DNA from: Puccinellia tenuiflora
Taxonomy: Eukaryota; Streptophyta; Magnoliopsida; Poales; Poaceae
Length of the DNA stretch: 64,000 bases
Reading direction: 5' to 3'
Assembly: GCA_012064385.1 (NCBI GenBank)
Contig: QRDG01000534.1
Location: forward strand, 1,694,086-1,758,085
Shown here: positions 21,473 through 33,289 of the stretch, in pieces
Layout: each line of letters opens with the position of its first letter
How positions within the stretch are numbered: the stretch's first letter is position 1
Made by a program: the position numbers and the translations under genes
The notes under the pieces: model-generated
What the model was told of the DNA's origin: nothing
The model's input: the letters and a program-made list of their open reading frames with translations, nothing else
Database searches by the model: none

Positions 21473-24400
21473 CTAGCATGTCCTTGCATTGTGTCCTCGT
21501 ATATTCCCACAGCTCCCACATTTCCTTTTCCCTTGAGGATTCATCTTGTTACTCTCAGCTGATTGACTTGCTGCAAGTCTTTTTTGGAGGATCTCAACTT
21601 TCCTGGGGCAAGTTCTCGAGTTGTGCTTCTTTTTTTCATTACAGATGCTGCAAGCCCGTTTCCCCTCTGCAACTGGTTCATGCCCTTTCTCATTCAGTCC
21701 ACTGTCGCGTCGTGCTTGGTTTTCCCCCGTGTATACGTCTTGCTTGAATTCTTCATCATCGCTACTATCTTGGGTTGCTTCTTCACTAGACGTCCCATCT
21801 TCTTCTTCTGTCCCCATGCTAACTTCTTCTGCATCATCTTCAGAGTCGTCATCTTCGTCGTCGGTAGCAAGGATTTCTTTGTTGGCATCTTTTTTTGTAA
21901 AGCTCTGATGCGCTAGCACTTTTCTCATGCACAGATTCAGATCCTCTGGAGGGGAGGTATTCCCATGCATTTTGCGATGTTCCTCGAGAAGTTTCGCAGC
22001 AAGTTGCCTCTTCTTGCACGTCCTGGAGTTGTGTCCTTCAATCTTACCACAGCTGCTGCACAGCCTTTGACCTTTAGGATTACCACTTTCATCTAGTTCT
22101 GGCTCCGGTCGTTTAGGGGCAGAAGTTTTCTTTTTATTTGCCTTCACTTCAGCAGCTGTACTCTTACTGCCTTTTGTCTTCGCCTTTGACGGCGGCTTGA
22201 TATTTTTGTAAGTAACAGCAGGTGGCGGCTGGATATCATCATAAGGATCAGCGTCATTTGCATCATCTATACCCGGCATGTCGCCATCATGCACTGATCT
22301 GGTAGCGGCCTCCTCCGTAGCCATTGCTACACCGTCCAGGCGCTCGTTCACATATGTGAAAGCAGACATCGCCTCGTCAAACATGTGGTCGGATGAGCAC
22401 CCTTTGTTTACCATCTTCATTGCTTCGTTGTACAGGATTGCTCGCCTGTACAGAAGTGTCGTCCCATTCGCTTCTGTTCTCACGTAATCTTTACGGTTGA
22501 AATCTGGTTCTGTTACCGGATCTTTTGTGTACCTCTTTAGTATATATCTATCGGGTATTTTGTCCAGCCTTATGTGTTCAAATACTGCTAATACATGTTG
22601 GCAGAACAAACCTACATGCAAGGATCAAAAGGCATAAATATTTAGTTGTTTTGATACTACAAGATATCAACTTTCATCAAATATATAAAGTATAAACATG
22701 TAGCAAAAGGTAATGTGAACTTCACTGAAATCATAATAGTTTTTACAGGAATTCGCATACCTGTATGTTCCCACAGCTTACACTCACATTCAAACCTGCC
22801 TTCAATCTCATCTGCAAGCACACGGAACTCATGCCTTGACCAAGCAAACTCCCTACTTTGGTTGTAGTGGTGCACAAGGTAGTTCGTTGGGTTTTCTGGA
22901 GAAATTTTGATGCGGAAAGCTGTGCTGTGAAACAAGCGTTCCCGGAATACAGCGTACACGTTCCGGGTGTACTTTTCAAGTGCCTGCTTCTCGAATCCAT
23001 AACGTGTCAATGGTTTCCCTTGTCCCTGTTTTTTCAAGTGGATTAAAAATTAGTTTGCTAACCCACAATAAAAAAATTCAAGTTTTTGGGATATGTGAAC
23101 TTTTCACATTGTATCAAACTAAACTTTTTATTTTCTGATTGTGAACTTCTCTTTCTTTAGTTTTTTTGGGCATGAAAAAACAGAAGAGAATCATTGTAAT
23201 CATCCAACACAAATAACTATAACTATTATTCAAATTCAGCTTCATTCATTCACTTTTTTTTTAGTTTTTTGGAGTGTAGGGGAAGAAAGAATACCATTGA
23301 AGCTATAGTCTCTTTAATCTCCGCCTCACGCCTTGTCTGTATGCAGTTATTAACCTGCTGTGCAAAAATATCTAGATCTTGCTGCTCCTTTACAAAGCCT
23401 TTCTTTAGCACATGGTTCATGCTTTCGCTTCTCTGAGTTGATGTCATACGAGCACAGAAGACTTCTTTCCAATAGGCAGATACCCAACTTTCCCTTTCAG
23501 CCCACAAATTTATCATCACGTTCACATCTTGCAGACCATACTTGTCAACCAATGCATGCCAAGCATCTTCAAATTCCGTCGGCATCAAAGGATGGTTCAG
23601 GACTGCAGCAAGCTGGTCCTTCAGCTCAGGGAACAACTTGTATAGGTCCGACAAAGGAACCTTATGTTTCCGTGTGATGTGCCACCTGCACAGCTTATGC
23701 AGAGAACGCGGGAAAAATTTTGGTATTGCTTTTGCCATCGCTGGGCACTGATCTGCACAGAAATGTATATTTTTTAATTTATCAAGGGAAATGTGGAGAC
23801 AAATGCATCTTTTTTTAGCATGATGTGGATAACACAAACCTGTCAGGATACATATGGGTTGCTTCCCTCTCATACAGCGCAAGAAAGTGCTGAACACCCA
23901 TTGGAATGTATCGTCGCTCTCATCGCCCATCAGCGCAACACCAAAAATGCATGATTGCAAGTGATTGTTTACCCCAACAAATACTGCTAGTGGCATGTGC
24001 CACTTGTTTGATTTATATGTAGTATCGAATGTTATGCAGTCTCCAAAATCTGCATAAGCCGCTCTGCAACTTGCATTTGCCCAAAATATGTTCTTTATTT
24101 TGTTCTCTTCATCAACCTGGACATCGTAAAAAAAGTTCTCATTCTCAGCCTTCATCTCCTCAAAATGCTTGAACATTTTTGGGACAACGTCCTTGGATTC
24201 CGCACGTGCAAACGCTGCTTTCCTGCAAAGATGAAGTGTGTTATTTAAAAAAATAAAAATTGCATGCAACATTTTTCTTTTTTTCAACAGTTTTTCTTTT
24301 AATGAACTTCTCATGTCTCTTTTTTTTGCATCTGTGAATTTTACACTTACATGTTGAGTATATCTTTATCATGGAAGGGTAGTCTGTTTCTCCCATTATA

Positions 24401-27400
24401 CATTTTTGACAGCAGCCCCATTATGTTGACATGCTTAACATTGCTTTCCTGAAGATCCTTCACATAGTCCATCAGTGTTGAGTCGACAGTTTTGTGCGAG
24501 CGCAAGAACACAAGCATTGCTGGGCTCAGCATCAAGGGGTGGTTGTGTTCATGTGTGATTGCTTTTACGACACATGTACCATCATCTCTCTCTTTAAACC
24601 TTATGAATGCTTTGCAGCCACTTCTTTTGCTCATCTTATCTCGTTGGCGGTCTGCGTCAGCGACAGATGGCTTGTAGTTGCCTTCACACACACATTTCAG
24701 GTACCGTGTTCTTTTGCTGCGTTGCCCTACCTTGATTCCAAAGCCCGTGTGCTTTGCATATGTGTTGTAGAAATCATATATTTCTTTGAACGTTGAAAGT
24801 GCATGGTTGCCCCCATGCATAGTCTTGGTAATTAATGACAATCTCGATGGACTAAGATTTGTTTTGAGCTCTATGTGTAGGTTGTCCTTTATCTTGTGTC
24901 AAGGTCATTTGTTGATCAAGACCAAGCTTGTCTCCATGTGTTGGAGTCAAGATGCTTTGCTTGATCTCCATTTGTTGGAGTCAAGCTCAAGGGAAGAAAA
25001 GATTTGTGTTGATCAAAGGCCAAGTGAAGATATGCCGAAGAGGTGCTTCTCCCATCTTGGTGTATGGGGGAGCCACATGTGAATCTTCACCAAGCGAAGC
25101 GCAATGAAGAAAGGTGGTGCATCTTGAGGAGATGAAGATCGTCTTCTTCGACCTCAAGTGGATTAGTGCGCAAGGCAAAGGTATGATCTTGATAGGGTTT
25201 TTATTTTACCGGTCTCATGTTGTTTAGTGAGAGACCGGATTATAGGATAGGTAACCGTACTATCAAGAGGGCTCTCGACCGAATATCGTGATCGTATCAT
25301 CGTAGAGAGCACAAACCTTTGCATCCATGCAATCATCCTTATTGGTTCTTATTTGTCTCGAATCGTGGTGTGGCCTTGGTGCTTGTCGTGCTTGTCATGA
25401 CAAAGCCAAGTTCACCGAAAACGGTTTTGATATGCGTCTTCTATTGCGGTTTCGGTATTGGAGATTTTGCCGGTTCATCCGTGCGGGAGATTTATCTCTT
25501 TCACTTCTTTGCAAAATCTCCATTGCTTGTTTGTCATTTTCAAAGGTAGCATTTGTCGTCCTCTTTCCAACAAAATTGGTTTCATTTCATTCGGACGTCA
25601 ATTGCAAAAGTTCCGGCTTTTTCCGTTTGCGAAAAAGAGTTTTTAACTTTCCCCATTTGGTTTTATAATATTTTCTTGGACTATGATGTTTCTATGCATA
25701 ATCTTGTTGTGCTTGTTGTGACGATTCCAACAAGTCCAAGATTATCGAAAACGGAGTTCGTGGGTGAAAGTTATTGCATTTCCGATTTGCAAATGGGAGC
25801 TTTTACCTTTCCCCATTTATCTTTATATTATATTCTTGGACTATGATGTTTCTCTGGATATTCTTGTTGTGCTCGTTGTGACGATTCCAACGAGTCCAAG
25901 TTTATCGAAAACGGAGTTCGTATGCGAAAGATATTGCATTTCTATTCCGGAAAGTTTTCTAAACAGTTTTAAAACAGAAAAAAGAAAAAAAAAACAGGCC
26001 TGCCGGCCAGGCCGGACCGAGGCCGGGACGAGGCCGGCGCGCTCGGGCTCCTCCCCGGCCCACCCGGGTGCTGGCTGACCGGCCCCAGGCCGGGATGAGG
26101 CCGGCCAGCTCGGGCTGTGCCCCGGCCCAGTTATGTCCCCGGCCGGCCCATGGCCGGTGGTAGGCCGGCCTTCCTGCGCTGCTCGCTGCCTGTTTCCCGG
26201 CCAGGCCGGGGTGCTGGCCGGGTGCAGGCCGGGCCGCCTGGGCACTTTTTTTTTTCTTTTGTCCCAGTTTTTCTCCTCCAACGGCTCTTTTTTTGAGCCA
26301 CCTATAAAAGGGTTTTCTTCCCCATTTTCAGTGGCGATCTCATCCCTAGCTCTCTCTCCTCCATTGCCAACATTTTGAGAGCTCGATTCCTCCTAATCCC
26401 TCCGATGATTCTTGCCCAAATTTAGGGAAACAAGAGAGGAGATCTAGATCCATCTTTCCACCAAACAAAATCTCCTCTAAGTGAGGGGAACTTGTGGGAT
26501 CTAGATTTTGGAGTTCTTGGTGTTTCTCCTCCGTTCTTCCTCCTAAATCCCTCCATAGCATTCATTGCTTTGGTTTGATTTTGGGGAGAAGAATTTGACC
26601 ACTTGGTGTGATCTTCCCCTTTTGCATTTGTTGCATCGGGTTGTGCTCCCCACGGTGATTCGTGGGATTGAAGGTTGGAAGCTTATTACTCTTGGGTGCA
26701 TTGTGTTCCCAAGAGCTTTGTGCCTCTTGGGTGCATTGTGTACCCTAGACGGTTTGGAGGTGCCGCGAAGACTTCGGCTTGTGGAGCTTCGGCACGAGTT
26801 TGGGAGCCCCCAATTGAGTTGTGGGTGTGTGCCCTAAGAGAAGTTGTAAAGAATCCGCCCCGAAGGATTCCGATAGTGGAAGGTGAACCAAGCCTTTGGG
26901 TGCGGTTCATCGGAGAATAGGGTGAGGCCTTTGTGGCATCTTGAGTAGGCCTTTTGTGGCGAGCTCACACCCCTCCAACGAGACGTACTCCCTTAACAAG
27001 GAGGAACTCGGGAATAAATCTTCGTCTCCGCGTGCCTCGGTTATTTCTATACCCGAGCTTTTACTTATGCAAATTTACATTGTGATAGCCATCGTGCTTG
27101 AAGTCTATATCTTGCTATCACCTTGTTACTTGCCTTGTTTAGCATAGGTTGTTGGTGCACTTAGGTAAACCTAGAATTTTAGGTTGTTGGCTTGTTAATT
27201 TAAACACCTAGTTTTATTCCGCAATTATCAAGCCCCTAAATAGAAAAAGTTTTAATCGCCTATTCACCCCCCCCCCCTCTAGGCGACATCTCGGGCATAG
27301 TTGTTCTTTCAAACGTGCCGAATTCTTGGCCAATGACTGGTATCAAATGGGGCGGGAGCTCTGGTGCCTGCAAAATGATTTGTATGGCATGTTAGATAGT

Positions 27401-28179
27401 ACAATTTTTATTTAGGTTTTTGCAGTATTTTTTTTCTTAGTGTTTTCATAACATATTGGGAATATTTTTCTATTTTCAAAAAACAGAGTACAACTTACGT
27501 GTGTGTACGTCCGCTGTCCTGCAGGAGTTTCACCTTCTACAGTCCTTATAGGGCATGGAGGGGTGACTATTGCCATATGACACAGAGGATCTCGGGGAGG
27601 CATGTGGGTTGATACATTGTCCCCTTCAGTGTAGCAGCTTCTTGTTTGTTTCTCTCTCGAGTCAGCTCGTGCAGCTTCAGCTTTATTTGGAGGGAGCTTG
27701 CTGGATGACCCATTCATCTGAACACCACGACCTGAATATCTGGACTTCTCAGCAATTGATTCAGTTATAGTAACTTGTCTGCACAAATCACCCTTCTGTA
27801 GTCCACACTCTACATTACTGTACTTCTCAAGAGTTGTATTAGCTGTATGAACTCGTCGCGCAATTTGTTTGCAGTGGTCCTGCACAATATCAGGTATACG
27901 AACTGTCTCGCACATTGGTCTGGACTTCTTTGCAACATTTTCTTGTGCTGATCGACGGTGCGGTTTTCTGTACACTGGATTTGAAACAGATAGCTCCTCA
28001 TTGCAGATGATGGGAGAACGTTGAGGCTTTGGTGGACCTGACCACATCACAATGTCCTTATCTTCATGTTGCTCTGTGCTCCAATGGACTGTTCTAATGG
28101 GGACTGCATCAACAATGGTGCCAAACTTCCTTTTGTTCTTTCCGGATGCACTATGGTTATCAACAGGTGGATGCACCAT
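21473..28179 (-). CDS. FAR1-type MULE transposase, interrupted by a solo LTR
   Basis: Minus-strand exons: 28179-27499, 27367-27312 continuing at 24788-24351 (interrupted by the solo LTR 24794-27311), 24222-23840, 23752-23295, 23025-22761, 22611-21473. Without the LTR and one TSD copy they sum to 3420 nt, 1139 aa, all phases closing. Domains: unknown N-terminus (1-227); FAR1/WRKY-GCM1-like DNA-binding region (~240-330; FYNTYAKHTGFG, C..C, HEHNH); MULE DDE nuclease (~420-600; first Asp in CITFDTTY, second in ILTDQCPAM, then CRWHI); SWIM zinc finger (FECECKLWEHTG + LFCQH, across an intron); a lysine-rich tail with three CX2CX5HX4C knuckles, the last ending at the stop. The family catalyses cut-and-paste of MULEs; FAR1/FHY3 regulators descend from it. 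The LTR lies inside the FAR1 domain, so this copy is probably inactive unless the LTR is bypassed. The start at 28179 is the first Met of the open frame; an upstream exon cannot be excluded. Confidence 0.88.
24789..24793. repeat. 5-bp TSD (AACGT) of the solo LTR in the transposase
   Basis: AACGT at 24789-24793 matches 27312-27316 exactly. Confidence 0.92.
24794..27311 (+). mobile_element. Solo LTR (2518 bp) inside an exon of the MULE transposase
   Basis: It begins TGAAAGTGCATGG and ends 'gttctttca', with TSD AACGT on both sides. No PBS, PPT or coding domain is present. Internal structure: a ~175-bp repeat with 'cttggactatgatgtttct' at about 25676 and 25837, a GGCCGG-rich block at 25995-26245, and a C-run before 'tctaggcgac' near the end. 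The LTR family is not named. Both deletion to a solo LTR and clean TSDs indicate insertion well after the host element was formed. Confidence 0.9.
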
Positions 28180-28873
28180 GGTTACCTACAACAGAAAAAA
28201 ACAGTCCAACTTCACTGAACAATATAAGGCAAACTTCTACAACGCACAGGTCTGAACTCCCATAATCAAACAGTTTAACTTCCCACCGTTTTTTTTAAAT
28301 CTAGCGCAGCATAATCACGTTTTCCGGTCTTCGTAAATAAAATCACCAGGATCCAACAAACATACACTATAGGATCAAACCTGTGTATCAGAGGTTGATC
28401 CGGTCGGGATCCCGTCAATCGCATCATGTTTTCGCCGTATAGGAGCCATGTCCTTGCCGGAGTCGAAGAAGGAGGTCCTCCTGCCGGGAACGAGGCGGTC
28501 CTCCTGCCGGGTAAGACGCCGCCTCCGCCGCGGCCTCCCTCGCGTCGGCTCCCGCCGCCGCTCGCTCGGCCGCGCCGACCAGGGAAGGAGGCGGTGCTCG
28601 CGCCGGGTAAGACGCCGCCTCCGCCGCGGCCTCCCTCGCGTCGGCTCCCGCCGCCGCTCGCTCGGCCGCGCCGACCAGGGAAGGAGGCGGTGCAGCGGGT
28701 TTCGAATCGGGAGGGGTGGGGATCGAGGTGGGGCACCTGTATTTATCTGGTGTGGGTCGGAGGTGGGATCGCACACCGGGTCCGTTCGGGACAGGGTTAA
28801 GAAGCCTATTTAGGAAAGTTGTGCTGAATAGCTATTCAGCAAACTCTTAAGGGGTTGTGCAGAATAGTCCTAT

Positions 28874-28875
<2 letters not shown>
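28180..28875 (-). promoter_or_regulatory. Putative 5' region of the MULE transposase gene
   Basis: 'tgttgtaggtaaccatgg' just before the start (minus strand) offers a possible splice donor, so a leader exon may lie upstream. 28430-28700 is strongly GC-rich and contains a 96-bp tandem duplication. Both strands are open over this stretch because of composition. The end near 28830 has a perfect 18-bp palindrome, gctgaatagctattcagc. Confidence 0.4.
28511..28702. repeat. 96-bp GC-rich tandem duplication
   Basis: 'gtaagacgccgcctccgccg' occurs at 28511 and 28607. The two 96-bp units are nearly identical, so a 32-codon unit is kept in frame on either strand. It lies just upstream of the transposase start. 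Confidence 0.9.

Positions 28876-28911
<36 letters not shown>
28876..28911. repeat. (TA)n microsatellite, 36 bp
   Basis: It separates the large MULE from the next TA-flanked element. Outward from the array both sides read a related terminus ('ctattctgcacaacc' on the left in reverse, 'ctattctacaacc' on the right). Confidence 0.95.
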
Positions 28912-28912
<1 letters not shown>

Positions 28913-31021
28913 CTACCAGCTATTCTACAACCGGTTCTGTACTTCACACGAAAAAACAGTGAACTGATTTGCTGGACTACACGATTTGTTTTATATTTTT
29001 GACGTAATTTTCGAACCGTAAGTCGGAATGTAGCAACTGATATACCGTTGGAAAGCTAATGAAATTCCGCATCTTTCTTGTATCACACATATTTTTCAAA
29101 TTCGTTACGTTTTAAAATTAATTTTAAAAACAGTGAATACGGTCAAAAATAGCAGCGAACTGCGAACGTAATTTGCAGATATTTTCTTAACTGTTTGTGG
29201 GAACGGTACAAATGATATACCATTGGATAGGCGTTGCAATTCCGCAACTTTCACTATTTTGTGGATTTAACAAATTCTTAGCCGATAAAAAGTAATTTTG
29301 AAAATACTCCAATCTGAATCCTAACAAAACAGGCGGACCGTATATTGACCGCCATTTTTCAACTGTTTATCGGAACGATGCAAATGATATGGCGTTGGAT
29401 AGATACCGACGATAGGTAACTTTTTCATTTTGATCAATTTTGCAAATTCCTGATGGTTTAAAACTAATTTTAAAAATTGAAAAACTATAATAATGATGTT
29501 TTACGGGAAGTACTTTGATTCGTTGTGCATTGCACTACTTAATGAAATTAGTGTCATATTGAACCATATGAAGCTTTTAGAACGGACGATTCAAGCACTT
29601 GGGTCTTAAATCAACGAGATTATTATGATAGATGTCCGCCCCGAAAAAACAGAGTACTGTACTTTTCGCGACATATCAATAAACTTCTTAATTGATGAGT
29701 GTGTACTGCTGACGATATTTTCGCGACTAGTATTCAGTAAAACAGCGACAACTTTCTCATATGTGATCCGTTTTCGATGTATGAGCACTTAAAATGTTCG
29801 GGGCGAGCAAATGCATCTATTAAATTTGTGAAATCTCAAAAATCGATTTCTAAGTGGCTTTTTTTCACGGTCAAAGTTCGGTCAAACTTGTTTTTCCCTT
29901 TTAATAAATTATTTATCTATTCATCTGACCTCCGAATCGAGTGATTCTTCTTCCGCTGGAAAGATAGAGCTAGTGACTATCTACGAAAAATTCGAAACAA
30001 AAAATAGAAAATATATTGTAGAAATACGAGTAGTATTCACTAAAACAAGTTCATAGCTGTTGTGTACTTCGCGAAAGTGAAGTTTGTACTGCCCGGCAAT
30101 GAAGTTTGTACTTCTTGGCTTAATTATCTGTACTTCTTGGCGGATTTATTATTCTTTGTCTGAACTTCCGATTGTCATGTGAACTTGATAAACAAAACAT
30201 ATGTACTTCGTATTCCTACTATGTGTACTTTCCGATGGGAACATCCACTTACGAAATTGATACGTTGTACTTCCTAACGAGGATTGTGCCCTTCTGAAAT
30301 TGAGCTAGTGTACTTTCTACATTCACTGATGATTTACCTTCTTCCGTGAAATTGTGCATGTCAAAACTTAATATTTGTACTTCCCAGTGTCATGGTTTGT
30401 ACTTTCTGTAAGATTTTTTTGTTTAAGTTGAAGCTACGTGTACTGTCGGTATAGCAGCTGTGTGTACTGTCGGCGTGAGTAGGTTGTATTTCATAGTGCA
30501 ACAATCTTTTCAGGACTGGACGGACGATAAAAAATGTGTACTGCCTTTTTTGCTTGTTGTGTACTGCCTCTTTTCCTAGATATGTACTGCTGTCAAACTT
30601 TTAATTAACAATATGGAAATCTGACAAAAAAAATGTTATCTCTTATAGACATTTGAACAAACATGTAGAGAACAACTGTTGCACCCCTAAACTCCACGCC
30701 TCTCCAATGTATCCAGAATTAACTAGATGTATATGTACTGTCGACATAAAAAAATCATACTGCCTGTATTGAATATTTGTACTTCCAATAGCCATGGATT
30801 GTACTGCCTTGTAGGTGTCGCTGGTGCGTACTGCTAGTACGGGCGTCTCGTACTTCTCGTCCTGGCATCCGGCGGTGGTGGGGTACGAGCTACGTCAAGG
30901 AGTCCCTAGCCGAGGGCGGCCGCCGGGCATTGCGGCGACGATGAGGTCGTCCGTTCCTCGGTCGGCCACGCTGCATGGAGACGGTGACGAGGTCGTTGCA
31001 TACCAAGCACAAACTAGTATG
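28912..31021. mobile_element. Subterminal region of a second TA-flanked Mutator-like element
   Basis: It starts immediately after a TA array and repeats the left subterminal layout of the 11.1-kb element ('gatataccgttgga', 'ttttaaaattaattttaaa'). From 30060 onward it reiterates 'gtgtact(t/g)' words (tgtacttc, gtactgcc, gtgtactgtcgg). It becomes GC-rich at 30840-31000. No transposase ORF is seen, so it is probably non-autonomous. The right border is not established; 'gtactgcc' words reappear near 31230 and 39790. Confidence 0.5.
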
Positions 31022-31023
31022 TA

Positions 31024-31183
31024 CTCCCTCCATTCCTAAATATAAGATGTTTTAGCATTTCTCTTTCCATCCGTATCTAGACCTGTTTTAGTGTAAGGTT
31101 CAAAATGAATCTTACACTAAAACATGTCTAGATATGGATGGAAGAGAAATGCTAAAACATCTTATATTGTGGAACAGAGTGAG
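31024..31183. mobile_element. Stowaway MITE (160 bp)
   Basis: The ends ctccctccattcc and ggaacagagtgag are inverted copies, and nearly the whole element folds on itself ('atgttttagcatttctctt' pairs with 'aagagaaatgctaaaacat'). It is flanked by TA at 31022-31023 and 31184-31185. Tc1/Mariner type, non-coding. Confidence 0.92.
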
Positions 31184-32207
31184 TACTTCTTTTATTGTGT
31201 AGTTGAACTTTTTCGAATCATTGTCTGTACTGCCGAATAGAGAAAATAGAGCAGTGATTTTTGTTTCAGAAAAGTTCAGAAAACGTGAGACAGAGAGCAA
31301 GAGAGCTTCGACTAGGTGGCCATGTGGAGCTGAACCGCCTAGAGCGCCTATGCGAGCTGGATTAGTAGCTAACCATGCCGAATCTCCTGGCAAGATGACG
31401 GCCGGCGGCAGGACAAACCGCAAATGACCTGGACGCGGGAGGGTTGATGCGGACAGGAATGAGACGCCATTCCCATGTTCCTGCCACTGCATGCTGAAAC
31501 TGACTTTGATTGTGGAACTCGAACATGAACAGATAAAAGTCCACCCAGATCTCCGTTTCGAAAAAAAAAAGTCCCCAGATCTTAAAGCTTTCAGTAGAAT
31601 GCTCACACTTGCAAATTATATACTCCACGATATTTTACCTTTTAGAATGTGTGCGTTTTCTTCTAATTGCTATGCATAAATGTGGCGACTTATATAGTAC
31701 GTACCTTTTACTGGTCATGAAACATGACCAGTATGAGTTGATCGTACGGCTGCGAGAGAATTGGCCCAGCAGGCCCATGAGTTGTAAAAAAATAGTAAGG
31801 CCCGTGAGTTGTATTTCGCTGGAAGCGCCGCCACCCCTGTCTGCTCTCGACGCCTGCCGACGCCGCCGCCTCCAGCCCGCACGCGCGCCACCGCCAGTCC
31901 GCCACCCCCCTCCCTGCTCTCCAGTCTTGGTAAACGCCGCCTCCGTCGACTGGCCGCCGCGTCGGACACCGCGTAGCACCTCGGCAGCGACAGCACGAGT
32001 AGTAGGAGCGCGATTGGTATTGACGAGCGAGTAGTAGGGGAAGGCGCTCCGTGACCGGACGCGTGTGCCGTCGATGTGCGAAACGACCGTGTGGGTACCG
32101 TGCCGCAACGCGTCGAACTTGTGCAGCAGTTGCCTTGTCCACTCTGGAGGTAGCATCCGTCAGGGAAGGTAACATGACAATGCTCTGTAATTCAGAGTAC
32201 GCAACAT
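31184..32207. other. GC-rich gene-like block, unidentified
   Basis: 31780-32160 is GC-rich and open on the minus strand (LHKFDALRHGTHTVVSHIDG region near 32060-32130). It resembles exon sequence, but I recognise no family. 'ttactggtcat...atgaccagtatga' at 31709-31736 is an inverted repeat that reappears near 39653-39692, perhaps the ends of a gene-carrying element. Confidence 0.35.
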
Positions 32208-32212
32208 ACTGT
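32208..32212. repeat. 5-bp TSD (ACTGT) of the Copia element
   Basis: ACTGT at 32208-32212 matches 36940-36944. Confidence 0.93.
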
Positions 32213-32684
32213 TGTTAAAAACAATAACAACAAGATCATCTAGGTCTAGATCAATTACGGTAGATTCTGTTAGGGTTTCCCCTTCTCATGTGAATCGGAT
32301 GCGAGAGAGAGAGAGACTGAGAGGGAGAGAGAGACAGAGAGAGAGAGAGGGGATCCCGTACCTTCACCTTACTCTTGAGGAGGAGCTGGAGCCGGCCATG
32401 GTGGTGTGGTGGTGACCGGAGAGGTGGGTGAGTGGAGTGAGTGGTGGTGGCGGCGGTAGTGGTGCTTCCCATCGCTGGGCGCTAACCCTAGATCGGTAGG
32501 GCTGTTGGTGGAGGGCGTCGGAGCACAATCAACCTCGTGAGAAGTGCAGGCCGGCCCCTCCACCCTTTATATAGCGCTGCGACAGGGGCCCACCAACCAG
32601 GCATCGGTTGGGCACCCCCGATCAGGGTGCGAGTCAAGGTCAGTGCGAGCCGTTGGGCTCATGCTGGCGGAGATCAATCCAACA
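32213..32684 (-). repeat. 3' LTR of the Copia element
   Basis: On the minus strand it starts TGTTGGATTG and ends 'tttttaaca'. It contains a (GA)n tract and a 'ctttatatagcgc' TATA-like site at about 32568. Confidence 0.92.
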
Positions 32685-33289
32685 TCCTCCCCCTTGATCT
32701 CAACTTTACTTTTACTTTACTTATTTCATCACAGATCGATACATAGAGCATGTTTCATCGTCTCAGCTCAATTGCCGATAGAATCAGACAGCTACAATAT
32801 ACCTCTTTGTTTTGAAACAAATTCTTTAATCTTTTGGGCCTCTTTATTGTCCGGAAATCATATAGACTATACCATAAAACCCATGTCGACTATGTGTTCT
32901 TCAAACACACTGGGCGGTAAGCCTTTAATTAGCAGATCCAAACACTTATGTGTTTCTTTTATCTGTTCCTCTTATGCTCCAAGCATTTTAATATAATTCC
33001 GGACTTTCTCCTTTACAACGTATAACTTTGTGTCAATGTGTTTGGCACCACACTTGACTCGTTGTCTTAGGAGTGAACTACTTAATGGTTATTGCTGTTG
33101 TTAACCATTATCAATTCCGGGTACAGGTTTACTTAACCATTTTGCCTATCCCTCAGCCTCATATGATGCTATAATATGTATTTACATCACACTGATGTTA
33201 AACCTTTAATTCTTTGGAGATTTTCCACACAAAAACTCCAAATGTGAAAATTAGCGACAATTGTGGATTTCGCTATATGTTTCACAAAA

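Larger units (their letters stand above)
11141..28875. mobile_element. Large Mutator-like element carrying a double-Ulp1 gene and a FAR1-type transposase
   Basis: The segment lies between two (TA)n arrays (11081-11140 and 28876-28911) and holds two convergent multi-exon genes: Ulp1-like on plus, MULE transposase on minus. Ulp1-bearing MULEs (KI/Kaonashi type) are known in plants. The left subterminal sequence ('tgatataccgttgg', 'ccgcaactttt') recurs beyond the right TA array near 29040, so related elements lie next to each other. I could not align a long terminal inverted repeat between the two proposed ends, so exact borders are provisional. Non-coding parts reiterate 'gtgaactt(c/t)' dozens of times. 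The total of 17.7 kb includes a 2.5-kb solo LTR. Confidence 0.7.

Noticed and set aside
28275..28813. Overlapping ORFs on both strands with 32-residue repeats
   Set aside because: Produced by the GC-rich 96-bp tandem duplication; cannot decide a coding strand, so not called as a gene.
11141..28875. Treating the Ulp1-like gene as a host gene
   Set aside because: It shares the reiterated word and the TA-array-bounded segment with the MULE transposase, so it is better explained as part of the element.
31635..32156. 173-codon minus ORF in the GC-rich block
   Set aside because: Looks partly exon-like but no family recognised and the tail is R/G-rich; kept only as an unidentified block.
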